DNA of 64,000 nucleotides from NCBI RefSeq assembly GCF_002078875.1, contig NC_034411.1:32568260-32632259 (forward strand), written 5' to 3'. Origin of the DNA: Numida meleagris (Eukaryota; Chordata; Aves; Galliformes; Numididae). This document shows positions 37,798 to 51,700 of the stretch, in pieces (the first letter of the stretch is position 1; every line of letters starts with the position of its first letter). Below the pieces are notes generated by a model, which searched no databases, was not told the origin of the DNA, and worked only from the letters and a program-made list of their open reading frames with translations. The position numbers were made by a program, and so were the translations under genes.

Positions 37798-40700
37798 AAG
37801 GGTTTTTAGGATTCTGCAGCCTGAGAGCAAGGAGGTGATAAATTGAAAATAGCAGGTGATGGAAAAATGTGTGGAGGCTTCTAACCATCTGCAGAAGCTG
37901 TGTGAAACCAAAAGAGGAGCTTCAAAGGAGCTGGGAGAACAGATACTTTGCTGGTTCTTTATCATTTAAAAGGAAGGTGGACATCACATATTGACAAAAC
38001 TATTCCCACCTTTCCCCTTGTCTGACTTCTTTGTCTTCTAACAAACAAGAAGTCATTCTGCTCATTCACCATTTAGAGGGCCACAGTAATGCAGAATATA
38101 TAACCCCATATAACTATTGCAAAATCTGGAAGTCTTACGTAAATGGTAGTAAGTCAAAACTATCCAAAGTACTACTTTTCCCTGTCCCAACATACAGAAC
38201 CATCCCCTTTTCAGAAACGATCACCTCCAGTCTAGATACCTAAGCAAGATGGGTGTCCTCAGATCATGGATACAATCATATGTTTGCAGAACTATAGTGG
38301 ATAATTGTTTTCTTTTCCTGGTCATCTCCTAAGGAAGAAGAAATGGGAATGCAAGTTATTATTAGTATCTGTTCTGTGTTTGCATGTCCAGAATACTCTT
38401 TGTAGAAGAATTTGCTTTGATAATGAACTCCTAGCAAGATCTTCTAGGCATAAAAAATAAGGAAACCTTGCATACAGGAGATAGGGAGACAGGCTGACTA
38501 GGGAGCAGAAAGAGCTGATGTTAAAACAGAGAATTTCTTCTGCCCTCTGTTTTGGCTAAGGGGAACCTCTTTCATTAGGATTTGCAGAGTGCTAAGTATG
38601 TTATGCAAATATTTTATATTGGTTTACTGCTGTTTTCTTCTAATTCATTCTGTTCTGGAAAAAGCTTCTGATATGTAAGCACAAAGTTGAAAGTCCTGCA
38701 GTCATCTAAACTGTAATTTGTTTTGTGCCTTTTTCTTTGAGGTAGAGTCATTTTCTTTCTTCTTGGATGAATTATGCACTTTTTGGTCCCCTTGGTTCTG
38801 CCAGTGTAAATGTTACTGGAGCCATGTTGAAGAATGGATCGATGAAATAAGGAATCAGAAAGGGCAATGCCATGCCAGGGGCTCCCCAGTGATCCCCAAA
38901 CCAGGATGATTAGTTTCTGCAGGAATGCCCCCAAATGAATGCGTCCATGGAAGTGGGGAAGAAGGCTTTTAACTATGTAACCATTCAGGAATACAGGAGG
39001 GCAAAGGATTAGGTGGAAAAAGTTGAGATGACTTAGCGACTTTTTAAAAAAGACACAGGAAACAGAAGTGAGGACTGGATTAAATCCTACTAGCAAGGCA
39101 GTAAGGGCTACGAGTGCCAGCAAGCAAGCAACCAAAGGAAGGAGGAAGAGAGGAAAAGATGGAGCTTCTTGAGTGTAAGAAGGAGGAAGAATAGAAAAGC
39201 AGAGACAATGGGCAGGCAGAAAGCTGGATTCAGTTGTGTTGGAGGCCGGATTGCTAAGGTCCCTCAGGAAGCAAATCTGGGGGAAAGAAATTGAGGTGAG
39301 TTACCAGTTGTTTGCAGGAACAGCGTGAAGAACACAGCTGCAAACCATCCCTGTGTGAGGAAGGGCAGTGAGAGACCCACCAGCTGAATCACAACCTCCT
39401 TGCTGAACCCAGAGCAAGAAGGATGTGTGCAGAAAATGGGACTTGGGTAGAATTACTAAGGGTGAGCATAAAAAGCTAAGAGAGGCAAAGATGACGTCTC
39501 CATTACAAGGTTATAAGGTTACAAAGACCACTCTGGAAATGAGCAAAAATACGATGTGTATAAACCACATCACAAGGAAAAAAGATTTTACTTGCCTCAC
39601 CCTGTCCCTTGACTATTTTTTCTGTTGTTCTGGGATATTTACTGACCCTATTTTTTTTACCTTCTCAGATCCCTGCCCTTTTTAAAAAAGGAACATTTCC
39701 TGTCATATTACTATGCTTTTTTGGGAGCAATGGGACAGACCTACAGAAAGATGAAGGGAAGAACCCAGAAATGGCAAAAAAGGGGGGAAAAACAGGATTT
39801 TTGGTTGAAAATACTGTACAAATTTGGGCTATTTAAATTAAGGAGTATTTGCAAAAGCAGTGCTCCTTTGTAATCTACATGCTGAAGGGGAGAATCAATT
39901 GGCATTGGCCCCTAATAAAATTTTAAATTCTCTTAACTAAAAGAAGGATCTGAAATACAGATATATTTCAGCAGCTTAAAACCCTCAGCTGTAAAAAATC
40001 CTGGGGCAGGCAAAGCCCAAGCTCAAAGGTGCCTCCAAGGTAGGTAGGTAGGTGAAGAAGGAATGAGCTGTGCTCCCAAGAACCTGTGTTTCAGCTAAAT
40101 TGTGACACTTTCTGAGGAAGCAAGGGCCAGGGTTTCTCCCATACTGTACAAACTTGTTTCATTCTCTTAGACTTGCCCGTGTCTGTCTCTCCTAGATGCC
40201 AGAATTTTTTATCATTGGTAGGTGTCTGTAAAATAATCTATGCAAGCCACTTATTTGAAGAATTTAAGGACTGAGAAAATATTTTAAACTGTTTTTCCAT
40301 CAATGGCAGTTAAACTGAAGTAGTAGCAGTGATTAGGAGTCCTTTTCTCATTTTTATGCTGATTTTTATTCGAACAAGAACATAAAAAAGGCCTGCAGGT
40401 GCAAGCTGAGTATTACAACAGAAGCTTCCTTTCTTCAAGTCTTCAGAGCTTCTAATTTTGTCTCTCCAGCTGCACATGTTAAAAGCCTGTCATATCTTTA
40501 TTGATCGCTGGTCTACTTATTTGGGGGGGGTGGAAGAAAAATGTCATCAGGTAAGTCACATGCCCTGAAAATGTAACAGTGATTTGAGTTAGGGCAAATG
40601 CATCTTTTAAATGCATCCTTGCCTACTCTTTCAAACACCTCATTGCTTGCTCATCATTAGGTCCTTGCATGTACGTGAAAGTATAAAGTATAGATGGTTT

Positions 40701-41698
40701 GTGGAGACCTGTATTCAGTTATAGATTCATTTACACTGACATGATGATGCTATTCATGTCACTCTTGGCTGAAATAAGATAGCTGTCTAAAATGGTAATA
40801 AAGAAAGCTAGGAAGAAAAAAAATGAACAGAGAAAGAGCTACCTGATGACCCACTGGTGTTCTGGTTGATGCTCTTGGCTAAAATTGGAAGATGAATGTA
40901 AAAGCATGAAGCTGTTATTTCACTTGTTAGGGGCTACATAGCAGGAGGCTGCAACAAAATGGAAGCAAACCTGGCCCCAAGCACAAAACACTGGTTAGGA
41001 AGTGGATGGAAAACATTAATAATGAAAAAACAAACAGATGCAAACCCCAGGTTCTTAAGAGACTGTCTTGGAACTTTTTTACCTTATCCTAAGTTTGAGG
41101 AAGAAAAACAACCCACTGTTAAAAGAAACTCAAAATAGTAAATATTTTACTGTGTGACTTCAGTTTACAATGACGTGATATGCTAATAGTCTCCTGTGGC
41201 TTGATTGACCTTTGTCACATGGTTTCTTATAACTTACTCATTTATATATCCCTCTGGGATGGTTTGATCATGTTATAAAAACACTTTAAATGTTTCAGTG
41301 CTGAAAATTATTTCAAAACACTAAACAGACCCAAACAAGCTGTCAGCTTGGATTTCAATTCTTTGTAATTTCTTGCTTTACAGATCTTTTTTTTCTTCCT
41401 TTATTTAAAAATGTGTGGATTCTGATCAGAATGCATTTCCCCATTTTAGCTAAGCTTTTATTAAGATTATAGAAACAAATGAATCTACAAATTGCTGTTA
41501 TAAGAGAAAATTTCTCCATCTGAGGCAGGGTCCCAGTTGTCTCACTGGTGTTCTCCATCAGATGAAACAACTTACTTCTTATTATATTCATTAAAATAAG
41601 TCTAATGCTGAGTTTAAGTTCAATATTAAGCAATGGAGAAATACATTTTAAAAAGTAGTCCTTGTCTCTGGAGAGCAAGGAGGGACAAAATACCGGCT

Positions 41699-41716
41699 GG
41701 GTGGGTGGGTGGGTGG
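41699..41716 (+). repeat. (GGGT)n G-quadruplex motif
   Basis: Four GGG runs separated by single T loops (41699-41701, 41703-41705, 41707-41709, 41711-41713), followed by TGG. Single-base loops give one of the most stable quadruplex patterns. Confidence 0.9.
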
Positions 41717-44700
41717 AATGGCAGCCAGCTTGCAGCACAACTAATACTCTCACACCAAAGTCTTCTGTCTTAGTGCTTGGCTGTTTGGCCTCTCAGGATA
41801 GCAGAAAATTGCCAGAACCTCTAGTCTTGATTGCAAAACTGCACCCTGCAATACACCAGTGAGTTACTTTACTTTTCTGCCTTACGTGTCCTTAACCCTA
41901 TCTCCAGTGTATCTCCCTTCTCCCCAGCACCTGAATGTATTTCTCCCACACTTTACCCAGCATAATATATTCTTCTACTTTTGTACCAGTCTCCCCTCTT
42001 GCCCATCAGCTGGTTCCTTCTTTGCTCTGTCTTGATGCTTGTGCCCTCTCCTCATGTCACCCTCTGCTCCCCTACTACTCTCATCTCCAGCACCTCTATT
42101 AACCTTTATGACAAGATCAATTCCCTATGCCACTTCTCTGTGAATTGCTGCTTAACGAGGGAAGGGATGCTGTCGAGGGCAAAAATTTTCTTTATTTCCT
42201 CCTGCTGTCAAGTCTGTAGATACCTAGGAATCTGTAGAGACAACATCACCTCCTACACTTTCTAGACCATTGACTCTCTTTCGTTCCTTTATTTTAATTT
42301 ATACATGATCCTTATTCCTCAGATCCTCCAAACATTAAAGCAATTTGCAATTTTCTCAGGAGATTCCATGATATTGTCATAATACTGGAAATATTAAAGG
42401 TTTTACACAAAACTTATTGAAGAGCCTATGGGATTCCTTCTGTTCTTTGAAGGCACTCAGCTTCTAGTGTTGCATTTTTCAAATTTTTGGGATTAAGTTG
42501 TTTGCAAAGCTATGCTGTATCCTCTGGAAGGCATTTCTTCAAAAATGTGACCCATATTGTTCATGATAGATGAAAAGGTAAAATGAAAGGAAGTTCAAAC
42601 AGGTGTGTAGGTGACAGGAAATCACTCCCATGTCCTTTGGAAATCAGCTCAGAGTGAGCTAATTTTTAATGTTCTCACTAAATGTTTTACTAGCATTTTT
42701 GTTAATTTTCTTTGGCTTTTTTATGCGTCTTGCTAATTTCTAAAGCCTGCTTTTCTTCTAACACTGATAAGTTGCTCAAACTTTGGCCAAATGGCAATAA
42801 TTGTATGGATAATTTGACCACATTATTTTAAATGGAACAGAATTTGGGTCTAGTTTAATACCACTGTAAGAGAGAAGAAGAAATAGTTGAGCATCCTGTT
42901 AGTAATGGGTGAACTCACATAGCTCAGCTGCAGAAACATTTTGAAGAATCTGTTTTATTTCATGGCATTTACAGCATGAAAGATGAGGATCCATATTCTC
43001 TTTCCTAAAAATGAGTTCTGGATTAATCCAGAAACTATCTGGTACAGACGAAGGGAGAATCCAACCCTTCCATTTCAGCTGGATTGTGCACTGGCAGAGA
43101 AGAATAGGAATAAAAGGAAAACAGACTCGATTTACTAACAATACACACAACACAATTTTCATAAATTGTGCTAATAGAGCAATTTATAAAAATTGTGGTA
43201 GTATATTAAGGAGAGCAGTTTACAAAATCCATTTGGAATAATAAGCTGAGCATTGTTGGCAATGCAGCTATATCTTCCAATAGTGTTTATGTATAAAACA
43301 AATTGACTATTTGTTCTTGTTCACTCTATGTTATGCCAATACCAAATATGGACAAGTGCAAAGTGAAATACTCAGATTTTTTGTTTATCTGTAGATTGCA
43401 TTAATGTTCACCACATATTTTAGAGGCATTAAACTTTGTAAGGTGGAAAAGATTTCTTGGCTGAAAAATGATTTTCTGAAACGCTTCAGCTTGTCAGTCA
43501 GACATATAGGACAGCATATGAGGTGGATAAATTAGAACAACACTAAACTACTTTCATGTAAATGAAATGCTTTAAAATCCATTCAGAGTTTAGTTGTCCC
43601 TCCCCACATATCAATGAAGATTTAATAGCAGATGCTACAGTGGAGTTGTACATGGCTGACACTATATAAGGATTTAATACAAAACCTTAACAGACAAAAT
43701 AATAAATGAAAAGGCTGTGAAATATGCTGCTTCACCCCTGCTTGCAGATGGATAAATCTTGGCCTGGAGTTCCTCCGCTTCTGGCAGTGGACCCCTGTGA
43801 AGAGCAACCGCAATGCCCCAGGTAGAAGGAGGAGCTGCACAATGTGGATAAGGACTAAAGGCAGGCAAGTTTGCACACGGCATTCAGGGGACATCCCATG
43901 GCCAAGCGCAGAGCCAGCTGAAGGGCTGACTCCACACTTTGTGCTTTCTGTGCCTATACTGCAAGGCTCTCAGCTGCTTCCACCTCAGCTGCCTTCTCCT
44001 ACCGTAGTGCTTTGCTGCTCTGTGTGGTGCCCCTTGGCTGAGCAGAACAGACTGGAACGTCACAGCAAAGCTAACCAGGTGCTGCAGCAAAGTGCTGTGC
44101 ATATCCATGTATTGACATGAAAACGCAAGAGGTGGTGGAGGCAACTACTTCACTTACTTACTACTTTCAAGGCAACAATGTGCACAGGATCCTTTGTGCT
44201 CAGAATTACACCCCCTTGATGACCTCCAGAGTGCCCAAAGATCAACCCCAAGTAAGCACTGACCCGTGGTTTTGGTGCTGGGTGAGTTAGGGGTTGAAGG
44301 TGAATATAGACAACTTTAAAAGAAAAATGTAGAAGTGGTCATGGGCTTTCTTTGATTTAGTAGGGAATTATACACGAGGGTGGTGAGAACAAAAGAAGTA
44401 ATAGAAGTGGGTCACCATGCACACAAGTGGTTACAATAAATACTATTAGCACTTGTGTTATTTCTCTGGTGAGCTCTGGTTTGCTGCTTCCCACCTTGAT
44501 GTGACAGAAAAAATCCTGGAGTCATCTTGCCCCTCCCCTCAGGGAAACAGCCTGTACAGACTCTCATGTTTATGGGGACAATCTCTTCAGTGTGCTCTCT
44601 TGGAGGGGACTGCACAGCTCTCCACCCTAGTCTGCACATTCTGCCACTGCAGACAAATAGTTTCATTAGACCAATGGGGAGAAAAGCAGAGATCACCACG

Positions 44701-45705
44701 TGATTCCCAGTGGATTTGTGGTGACTCACTGTCCTTTAAGGAACTTCAAGAACTCCAAGGAACACCAACTATTTTTTTTTAAATAATAGGATAACTGAAA
44801 TATTATGGGTATGGGAGTAGTCTTCAGTTTCACTCTGTTCTGAAGAGCTGTATCATTCTACCAATACAAAACACCTCTGTTCTCAGCAAAGAATTTAATT
44901 TAATTCTTTTTAGAAGCCATTGTTCAGTTTACTTTAGCCAAGTGGCAGAGTAGAGGGCCACCCCTTACAATTCAGCATAATGAAGACAGGTATATTTGCA
45001 TATTCTTTTAAAGCATAGCTGAGAGTGGTATTTTCAAGATAACATTTTTTATATGAATTAGAACAATTTGTGAGTCACTACACACACGTGAAAAAGTCCT
45101 ACTAGACAGTGATGCAAAGAAATACATAAGGGCACTTTTTTCCAATACATAATATTTCATTTTATGAGTTTGAAAAACTTTGGAACTCTGTTTTTTAATA
45201 CTGAATAGTGCCAATTTATCAGTTACTCCTTTCTATATTTACCAACACGTGGCACTCCTGTAACATTTTCATGCTGGTAGAACTAAAGTATCTGTATATC
45301 ATTAAAAGCAATATTTACTCTTCTATTGCCTGTAAGTTTATTTTGTTTTTGATTCCTTTCTTCTCTTGCACTTTGGCATTTAGGAACTTTCTGGGCTGTT
45401 GGGTTTTCTGTCATTGTCAGTGTCAGCTCCTGCCAATGCCTGATAAGTGGATGCTCCTCTAGTCAGTGTTTCCGCACGCAGAGTGATGCATGAGGAGGCA
45501 GCAGAAATCAGAGCACATGCACACTGTGCACACTGTGAAGCAGTCTTCATCAAGAAGGTGCACTCCAGCCACAAAGCCTGACAAAGAATGTGAAGATAAG
45601 AAGGAGATGAAGTGGGATTTTCTTATCAAATAAATGCAATAAGATGTTATCTGAGTATAACTTAGTAGAGAACATAAATATAATGCTGAAAACTATATTT
45701 TTAAA
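41717..45705. other. Unique noncoding sequence with a pyrimidine-rich stretch
   Basis: The plus strand of about 41865-42110 is strongly C+T-rich. The frame 41981-42265 within it (94 codons) begins with a hydrophobic stretch resembling a signal peptide, which such composition easily produces. The frames at 43622-44144 overlap on both strands and match no family. No exon or transposon is recognised. Confidence 0.55.
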
Positions 45706-45710
45706 TACCT

Positions 45711-45758
45711 ATTATTACCTATTATGATTATTACCTATTATTACCTATTATTATACCT
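45711..45758. repeat. Minisatellite with 10-bp unit ATTATTACCT
   Basis: Exact units at 45711-45720, 45727-45736 and 45737-45746, with a 6-bp interruption after the first and a variant 12-bp unit at 45747-45758. Confidence 0.9.
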
Positions 45759-45762
45759 AATA

Positions 45763-48700
45763 TTTTTCAAACCCTAGAACCTGTCCTGTCTTTGACTATC
45801 AAACTGACTACAGAAAAAAAAATTAGAGGTCATATACACTATGTTTTTGGTCAGTGTATTCATTTGAGAAAACATTATACACTTAAATGGCTTATTTCCT
45901 CTAGGGTGACAGTTACAGAATAGTCTTACTGTCATAAAGGAAGGCAGATTCTTCCTAATCATGGCACTCTTTCAGCCAGTTAATGGGCAAAGACTTCTGA
46001 ACAATTTAAAAAGATTGGGCTTTATAACACAAAGAAATTATAATTCTTAATCTGTGTGTGGGATTATTGTTAATGCTGAGGTTGCCTTAAAGTTCATACA
46101 AAAGTACCCATATGGAACAAGCAGTGAACACTGGTGGTTTCTTAGAGTGTCCACACGTTAGCAAAGAAATAAAATGAAGACAATGCATTTTTTATTTATA
46201 ATTGTTTCAAGGAAAGGACAGTTACAAGAATCTGAGTTCTTTGCTTTGTGTGTGAGTGCTCGTGGGCATACAAAGTTCAAGAAAGAGTGCGTTAACAAGA
46301 ACTAAAGTATTGTATTGCAGATCCACTGGTTTGGTCAATATAGTTTGTGCTCTGTTGAAGTGCTTGGGACAGAGATCCCTCTCTCTGTTTGCTTGGTGTT
46401 GTTTAATAGAAGCTTTAACAATAAATAAAATTCTTGTATCTTCAAACTGAATTGCAGATAAATCTATAACTTTGCATATATCCTAGAAAACCAATCAGAT
46501 GGAACTGGAAATCTAGTTTGGTAATGCAATTTTGGGTAGAGAGTACAGTACTGAGCACAGCACACTCAGCCAGAAGACCCAGTATTTGTTTTCTACAGAT
46601 AACCTAGACTGAAGGGGACTGGTCTTTGACACTTTTACATTGAATACAGTCATCCTTTCAGCCAAGTCTACTTTTGGCCTCAAATTATCCTCAAAGCACA
46701 AGATGAAGAGGTAGACTCTTTCACTGGTATAGCACTGTGGTAGCCAGGGCAGTCACATTTTATGGCTAGGCAGCAGGACATCTATGTCAGCTCAGGATCT
46801 CATATTTACTGTATAAATATCCCAAAAATTTGTTGGTTCTTGCTACATGAACTATCTACTCTTGAGAGAGGACTGGAAGGCAAGCAACTACAATATGCTA
46901 ACCATACCAAAAGTTAATAATTATTTCATGTAGTTGAGGTTGGATTTCCCTCTTTCAGTGGGGAAATCAGAATTTTTTGTTGATATCTTCTAAGAAAAAT
47001 AATCGATTAATTTCAGTAAGTGAAATGGATAGAATTGGTACATGTTGTGGCTGGGAGCAGTTTTAGGGAGAGTGACTTGCCTTGTGGAAGCATGACCAAA
47101 CATGCAACCTTCAGCCTGTTTTCTGAAGGCAAGATAGTGTTACACAGAGAGAAACTACCAATTGCTGTCTTCATAGGAATGGTGAGAGCTTGCATTCATA
47201 TAATCATTAGTGCTTTCAAAGAGCTCAAACTTGTTTCTTGGAGAGGACATGGAGGCTATGGTTAGGCAATAATTTGCTAATAGTGTGTAATCCTCTTCCA
47301 TGCAGGGATGCTTTGAAAAAGGAATTGCAAACAGGTGGGCTATCTTGTTTTTTCCAATGAGAGCATAATTTGTCCCATTTTTCTTCTACTAAAATGATTG
47401 TTTAGTGGGTACAGTGGTGATTGCTGCTTGCTGTGTTTAGAACATCTTTTAGAAATGGTTTGAAAGCTGGGAAGAGTATACATAAGAATCTTTTCTTTAA
47501 CAAGAGAAATAAAGACTTGCTTTCTATAGCATCTAATAGAGTTGACTGCAGGAAGCGGGTGGCAGTAGGCATAGTGGTGTAGGTGGAAGGAATACGAACC
47601 CAGTCGTGATGCATGCAGAATGGTGTTCTCAGATCAGAGACCAAAAAAAAACGACGCTTGTTCTTGAAAGAAGGAAATAGTCACTGAGTCTGTATATCCG
47701 TCATTTAAGTATAATAAAGTGCAGAAAGTCTGAACTCTGCTCTTAGTTCCAAGAGACTCACTGAAATAATTTAGGGAATGCTTTGTTCTGAAGCATGTAG
47801 AAAATAGCTATTTGAGACAGGAAAGCGTCATGAACTTCTTATCAGATAGAATGAATGACCAAAGGAAGACCAAATAGGAAAGTTCTGCCAGATCCCTCAA
47901 CTTGTTACAAGAAGCTATGGCATAAATTATATTACTGTAAACAGGTGCTGAAATAATGACCTAACCAAAACAGGGTGGAATTGAAGTGGAAGGGTGGTAA
48001 CCTTCAGAGCAAGTAAAGATCCAGCTGCAGATGAATACTTCCTAGCAGGTGATGAGAGATGGAAAGGCGTTAGGTTAGTGCAAGCTGAAGACTTTGGGGT
48101 CTGGATGAACATAACAAATGTGGCAATGAGAAATGAAGAAATCACTACAGTAATGACCAAAATCTCTCAAAGGTTGTTGGCAGCTGGGACATCTCCTTGG
48201 TGTGTTCCCAAACGTGTTTCTTCCCCTTGAGGCTCCTTTTGTAGAGCCCCAGCATTTCTTTGGGATATGTCCTCCTGCCAGGCGTCCATCATGGACTGGC
48301 TGTGGGTCTTCTATTCTGATGTTACTAATGGGGTGCTCCGTGCTGAGCAAGATGAGGGTGTCTGTGCTTCTGAGAACTGCATGTGCGATACTGAGAGCTG
48401 TAATCACTCATCTTAGATATGTCTGGCTAGTGTTGGCTCATGTTTCCTATTAATGCAAAATAATAAAAATATTATTATTATGAAAGTCAGGCTCAATGAC
48501 AGCCTGAAATAATGAGAGAAAATTCTTGGCTACCTAACAAAGTCCTCTTCTGAACAGCATAAAAGTATTTTTATTTTAGTTACTGTTTATTCTGAACACA
48601 AAATGTGCCCTAGAAGTAGAGAGCACTTATTGTTTTGCAGTGACTCAATATCACATTAGCTCAGGAATTTGTTTTTAATTTCCAGAAGGAAATTCTCAGT

Positions 48701-51700
48701 TCAGGGTTTGGAAAAAAAACAACAAACAAAACTGGAGAAACAACAGCAGCAGCAGCAAAACCAACCCCAAAATATCAGGCTGTTGCCAGGTTGATTTGTG
48801 TGGTGCTTTTGTTGAGTACTCAGCACCCTAAATTTAAAGAACAATCATCAGCAATCTTCCATCCTTTCCCTCAGCTATACATGCTCAGTGAGACTAACAA
48901 AGAAAAGTTTCAATGCTTTTTTCCCTTACTAAACAAGACTGAAAATCTACCTCAGAATATGAGGGGTGCTGGGTGAAGAAGCTCTACTTCTGTTTGCATT
49001 GAAGCTCAATAGAGTCCGTGTTAGCCCATGGTCACATTTTGCTTAAAAAAATAAAAAGTGAGAAAAAGAGTTCCAGCTTGTTTCACTGACATGATCTGAA
49101 TGAATGGAAAGGGTGCAAAATTATCATCACCTGCCTCACCCATGTGTTAAACCTAATTAGCCATATCAGTGAACCAACCCGCTCCACCTCTGGAAGGAAG
49201 AAAAGGGAACAAAATGAAGTAAAATGGAGCAGAGAAGAGATGAAAGCAAACTTCTCTTCTGTGGCAAATCTACCACTGTCCTTTCCAATTGGCAGGGTCT
49301 TCCACCTTTAAGCATGGAGTTATGAGTCCCAGGCTGCCTGTCAAGTTGTCCCTATGTGAGGTAAGTGCTCAACCCCATATTGCAGCTACCCTACTCATCC
49401 TGTGTTCTCTGTGAGATCTGGGGTACATTAATCTTTACAAGGCCAAGTTTTGTGGAAAATGAATGGAAAGTTGTAGAAGGTATTGAATGAGCTTAAAGCG
49501 TGCCTTTCAGATAATTTACACAATCCATAAAAATAAACGTTACTATTCAGTGGATTTGTGTGTTATTCCTGCTTGCTCTTGATACTGCAGTTTGGTGCAG
49601 AATTCAGAGTAGGTCTGAGGCAGAAGTTGGGGAATACTGATGTGAAATAAAGTCAAAGCAGAACAAAATCCTGATAAATACAACAGGCTGAATTAATTCA
49701 TTTGTTCCCTGTCTTATTCCTGTAAGTCATGCATTGGTGACTTAGCTACCCAGCTTTCCTTCTGATCTGGCCCCACGTGCTAGTTGTGACTGGCAGACTG
49801 TTCCTGTGCTCTGGATCAGAAATCTCAGATAGACCGGTCTGAATGCAATGACTAAAATAAACCCCAAATATGTTCTGTCTCATTCCTATATATATATATT
49901 TTTTTTTTTTGCAATGGAAAAACAGGGACAGATAGCAAACACATTTTACAGAAACAAGTGTTTACCTGCAGCAGTGAAACCTTCACGTAAATCAGTCCTT
50001 ACAGCTCAGAGCTGACCACCTCGTGCTGTAGCCGCATGTATGACACTTAAGGTCAAGAGATGGTTTTCCCAAGAATAAGAAGGAAATGTATTCATATTCT
50101 CACTGTTTAAATTCAATCCTGTTCACTAGTGTACTTGAGTAATTAATTGAGAATCTTACCATCACAAAATTAATTAATATCAAGTTTGTCAGTGTGCTTA
50201 CTTAGATAGGCTTTTGTGCCTAAAATCTCCAAACAGGACTTAGAAAAATGGAAAGTTCATCTCTGGAATGGATTGAGGTACACGGGGGGAAATATAATAA
50301 CAAGAAAACAATAAAAAATAAGAGACTGAAATTTGCTCTTCATAATTTGTTTTAAATTAAAGTGTAAAATCTTGGGACTTGCATTCTCAAACAAATCTAC
50401 CACAGCACCTGATTAGCATCTTCTGAAGGAAAAAACAGTATTTAGATAATGCAGTCAACATATCATAATTAGTGCATTTAAATATGTGCCTTCCTTAAGG
50501 GCAGATACTATGTTAGCAATTAGGGTTTTAGCGATTTTTTGCAGAGGAAGCTGTATCTCATTATATAGTCTTTTAGACCCATGTTCTTTTTTCATAAAGA
50601 AACCAGTTATCTTATTTACGGATTCTTAAGAGTGCAGAGCTGGAAGCATTAAGTATTTATGCAAGCACTTGAAAATAAAGCACTGGAAATTCAAGCTCTT
50701 TCTTTTCCTGCTTGTCTTATATCCTTCTTTTTAATTGGTTTTGTTACTTTCAGAATGTTACAGACTTCTGTGAAAAAACAAGCTTACTTTTCATTTACAG
50801 AAAGTATACTTTGAGCCAAATCTTGGTTTCTCTGAGTTTTTATCCAAGCATAACTTCTGACTTAGAATCTTTCCCTCTCAGTTTTAATAATAAGTAATTT
50901 TCAGTAATTAAAATAAGAAATCACATCATCGGAATAAAACCAAATTAACTTTTGTAATATTTAGTATGAGAAAGGGGGCCTCATGTGACAGTATTAAATT
51001 TGTATTTAGTGTCTCCTGGCAGTTCACAGAACAAAACAGAAGAGGATTAACTCTGTTTTCTATTAATTTAATGTATTTTTTTAGTTACTTTCAACAGAAG
51101 TAGATTTGGAACAAACAGTCTGTTTTTACCCATCTCTCTCAGTGCCCAGTGCCTGAACTGCATTATAGATACATTGCTGACAACCCAGAATTTCATCCTC
51201 AAGTAGAAAATGCAGGGGTGGTGAAAGCTGGTTATGCAGAACAGAGTTGTCCCTGCAGATTTTACACTGGAATCAGTTTTATACTCTCATAGTCTTTGGA
51301 GCAAGTCCATGAAATGGTCACGCACTATAGTCAGTGCTGGTACTTGTACGCTGCTCAGCCCTGCGCTTGCTAGAGTCATCTTATTTGTTGCGCATTGATC
51401 TTCATCCCCCAGACTGTCTCATGAGGAAACACTGAAAACTGGCAGCCCACAGGTGGGGAAAAGTGTGCTGTCCCTCAGCACAGGGTTAGGGCACAACTCT
51501 GCAACCACTTGAGATTTCTCCAAATGCTGCAGTAGCTCCTGGCTGAGGATCTCATGGGTGAAGCCCATCTGAGAGTGCATTGGATTATTTTCTCCTGTGT
51601 AAAATCAGGCCACTGATATTTCCTGACTTTGTGGACAACAACTTGGAGCTTATATGTAATGCCTTTTAATTAATTTAGGTAAGCATTCACCTTGCTATCC

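Larger units (their letters stand above)
35240..41698. other. Unique noncoding sequence, no gene seen
   Basis: It contains an AT-only quasi-palindrome (36168-36212) and a T-rich tract (37755-37797). The minus-strand frame 38614-39135 (173 codons) has no family resemblance. A GTAG repeat lies near 40038-40052 and a G8 run near 40523-40530. No exon or transposon is recognised. Confidence 0.6.

Noticed and set aside
38614..39135. 173-codon minus-strand open frame with a hydrophobic start
   Set aside because: It is unlike any family I know, its composition is typical of antisense of purine-rich DNA, and no supporting signals are present.
41981..42265. 94-codon frame with a signal-peptide-like N-terminus
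   Set aside because: A C+T-rich plus strand yields Leu, Ser, Pro and Phe by composition alone. There are no cysteine pattern, promoter or splice signals that convince.
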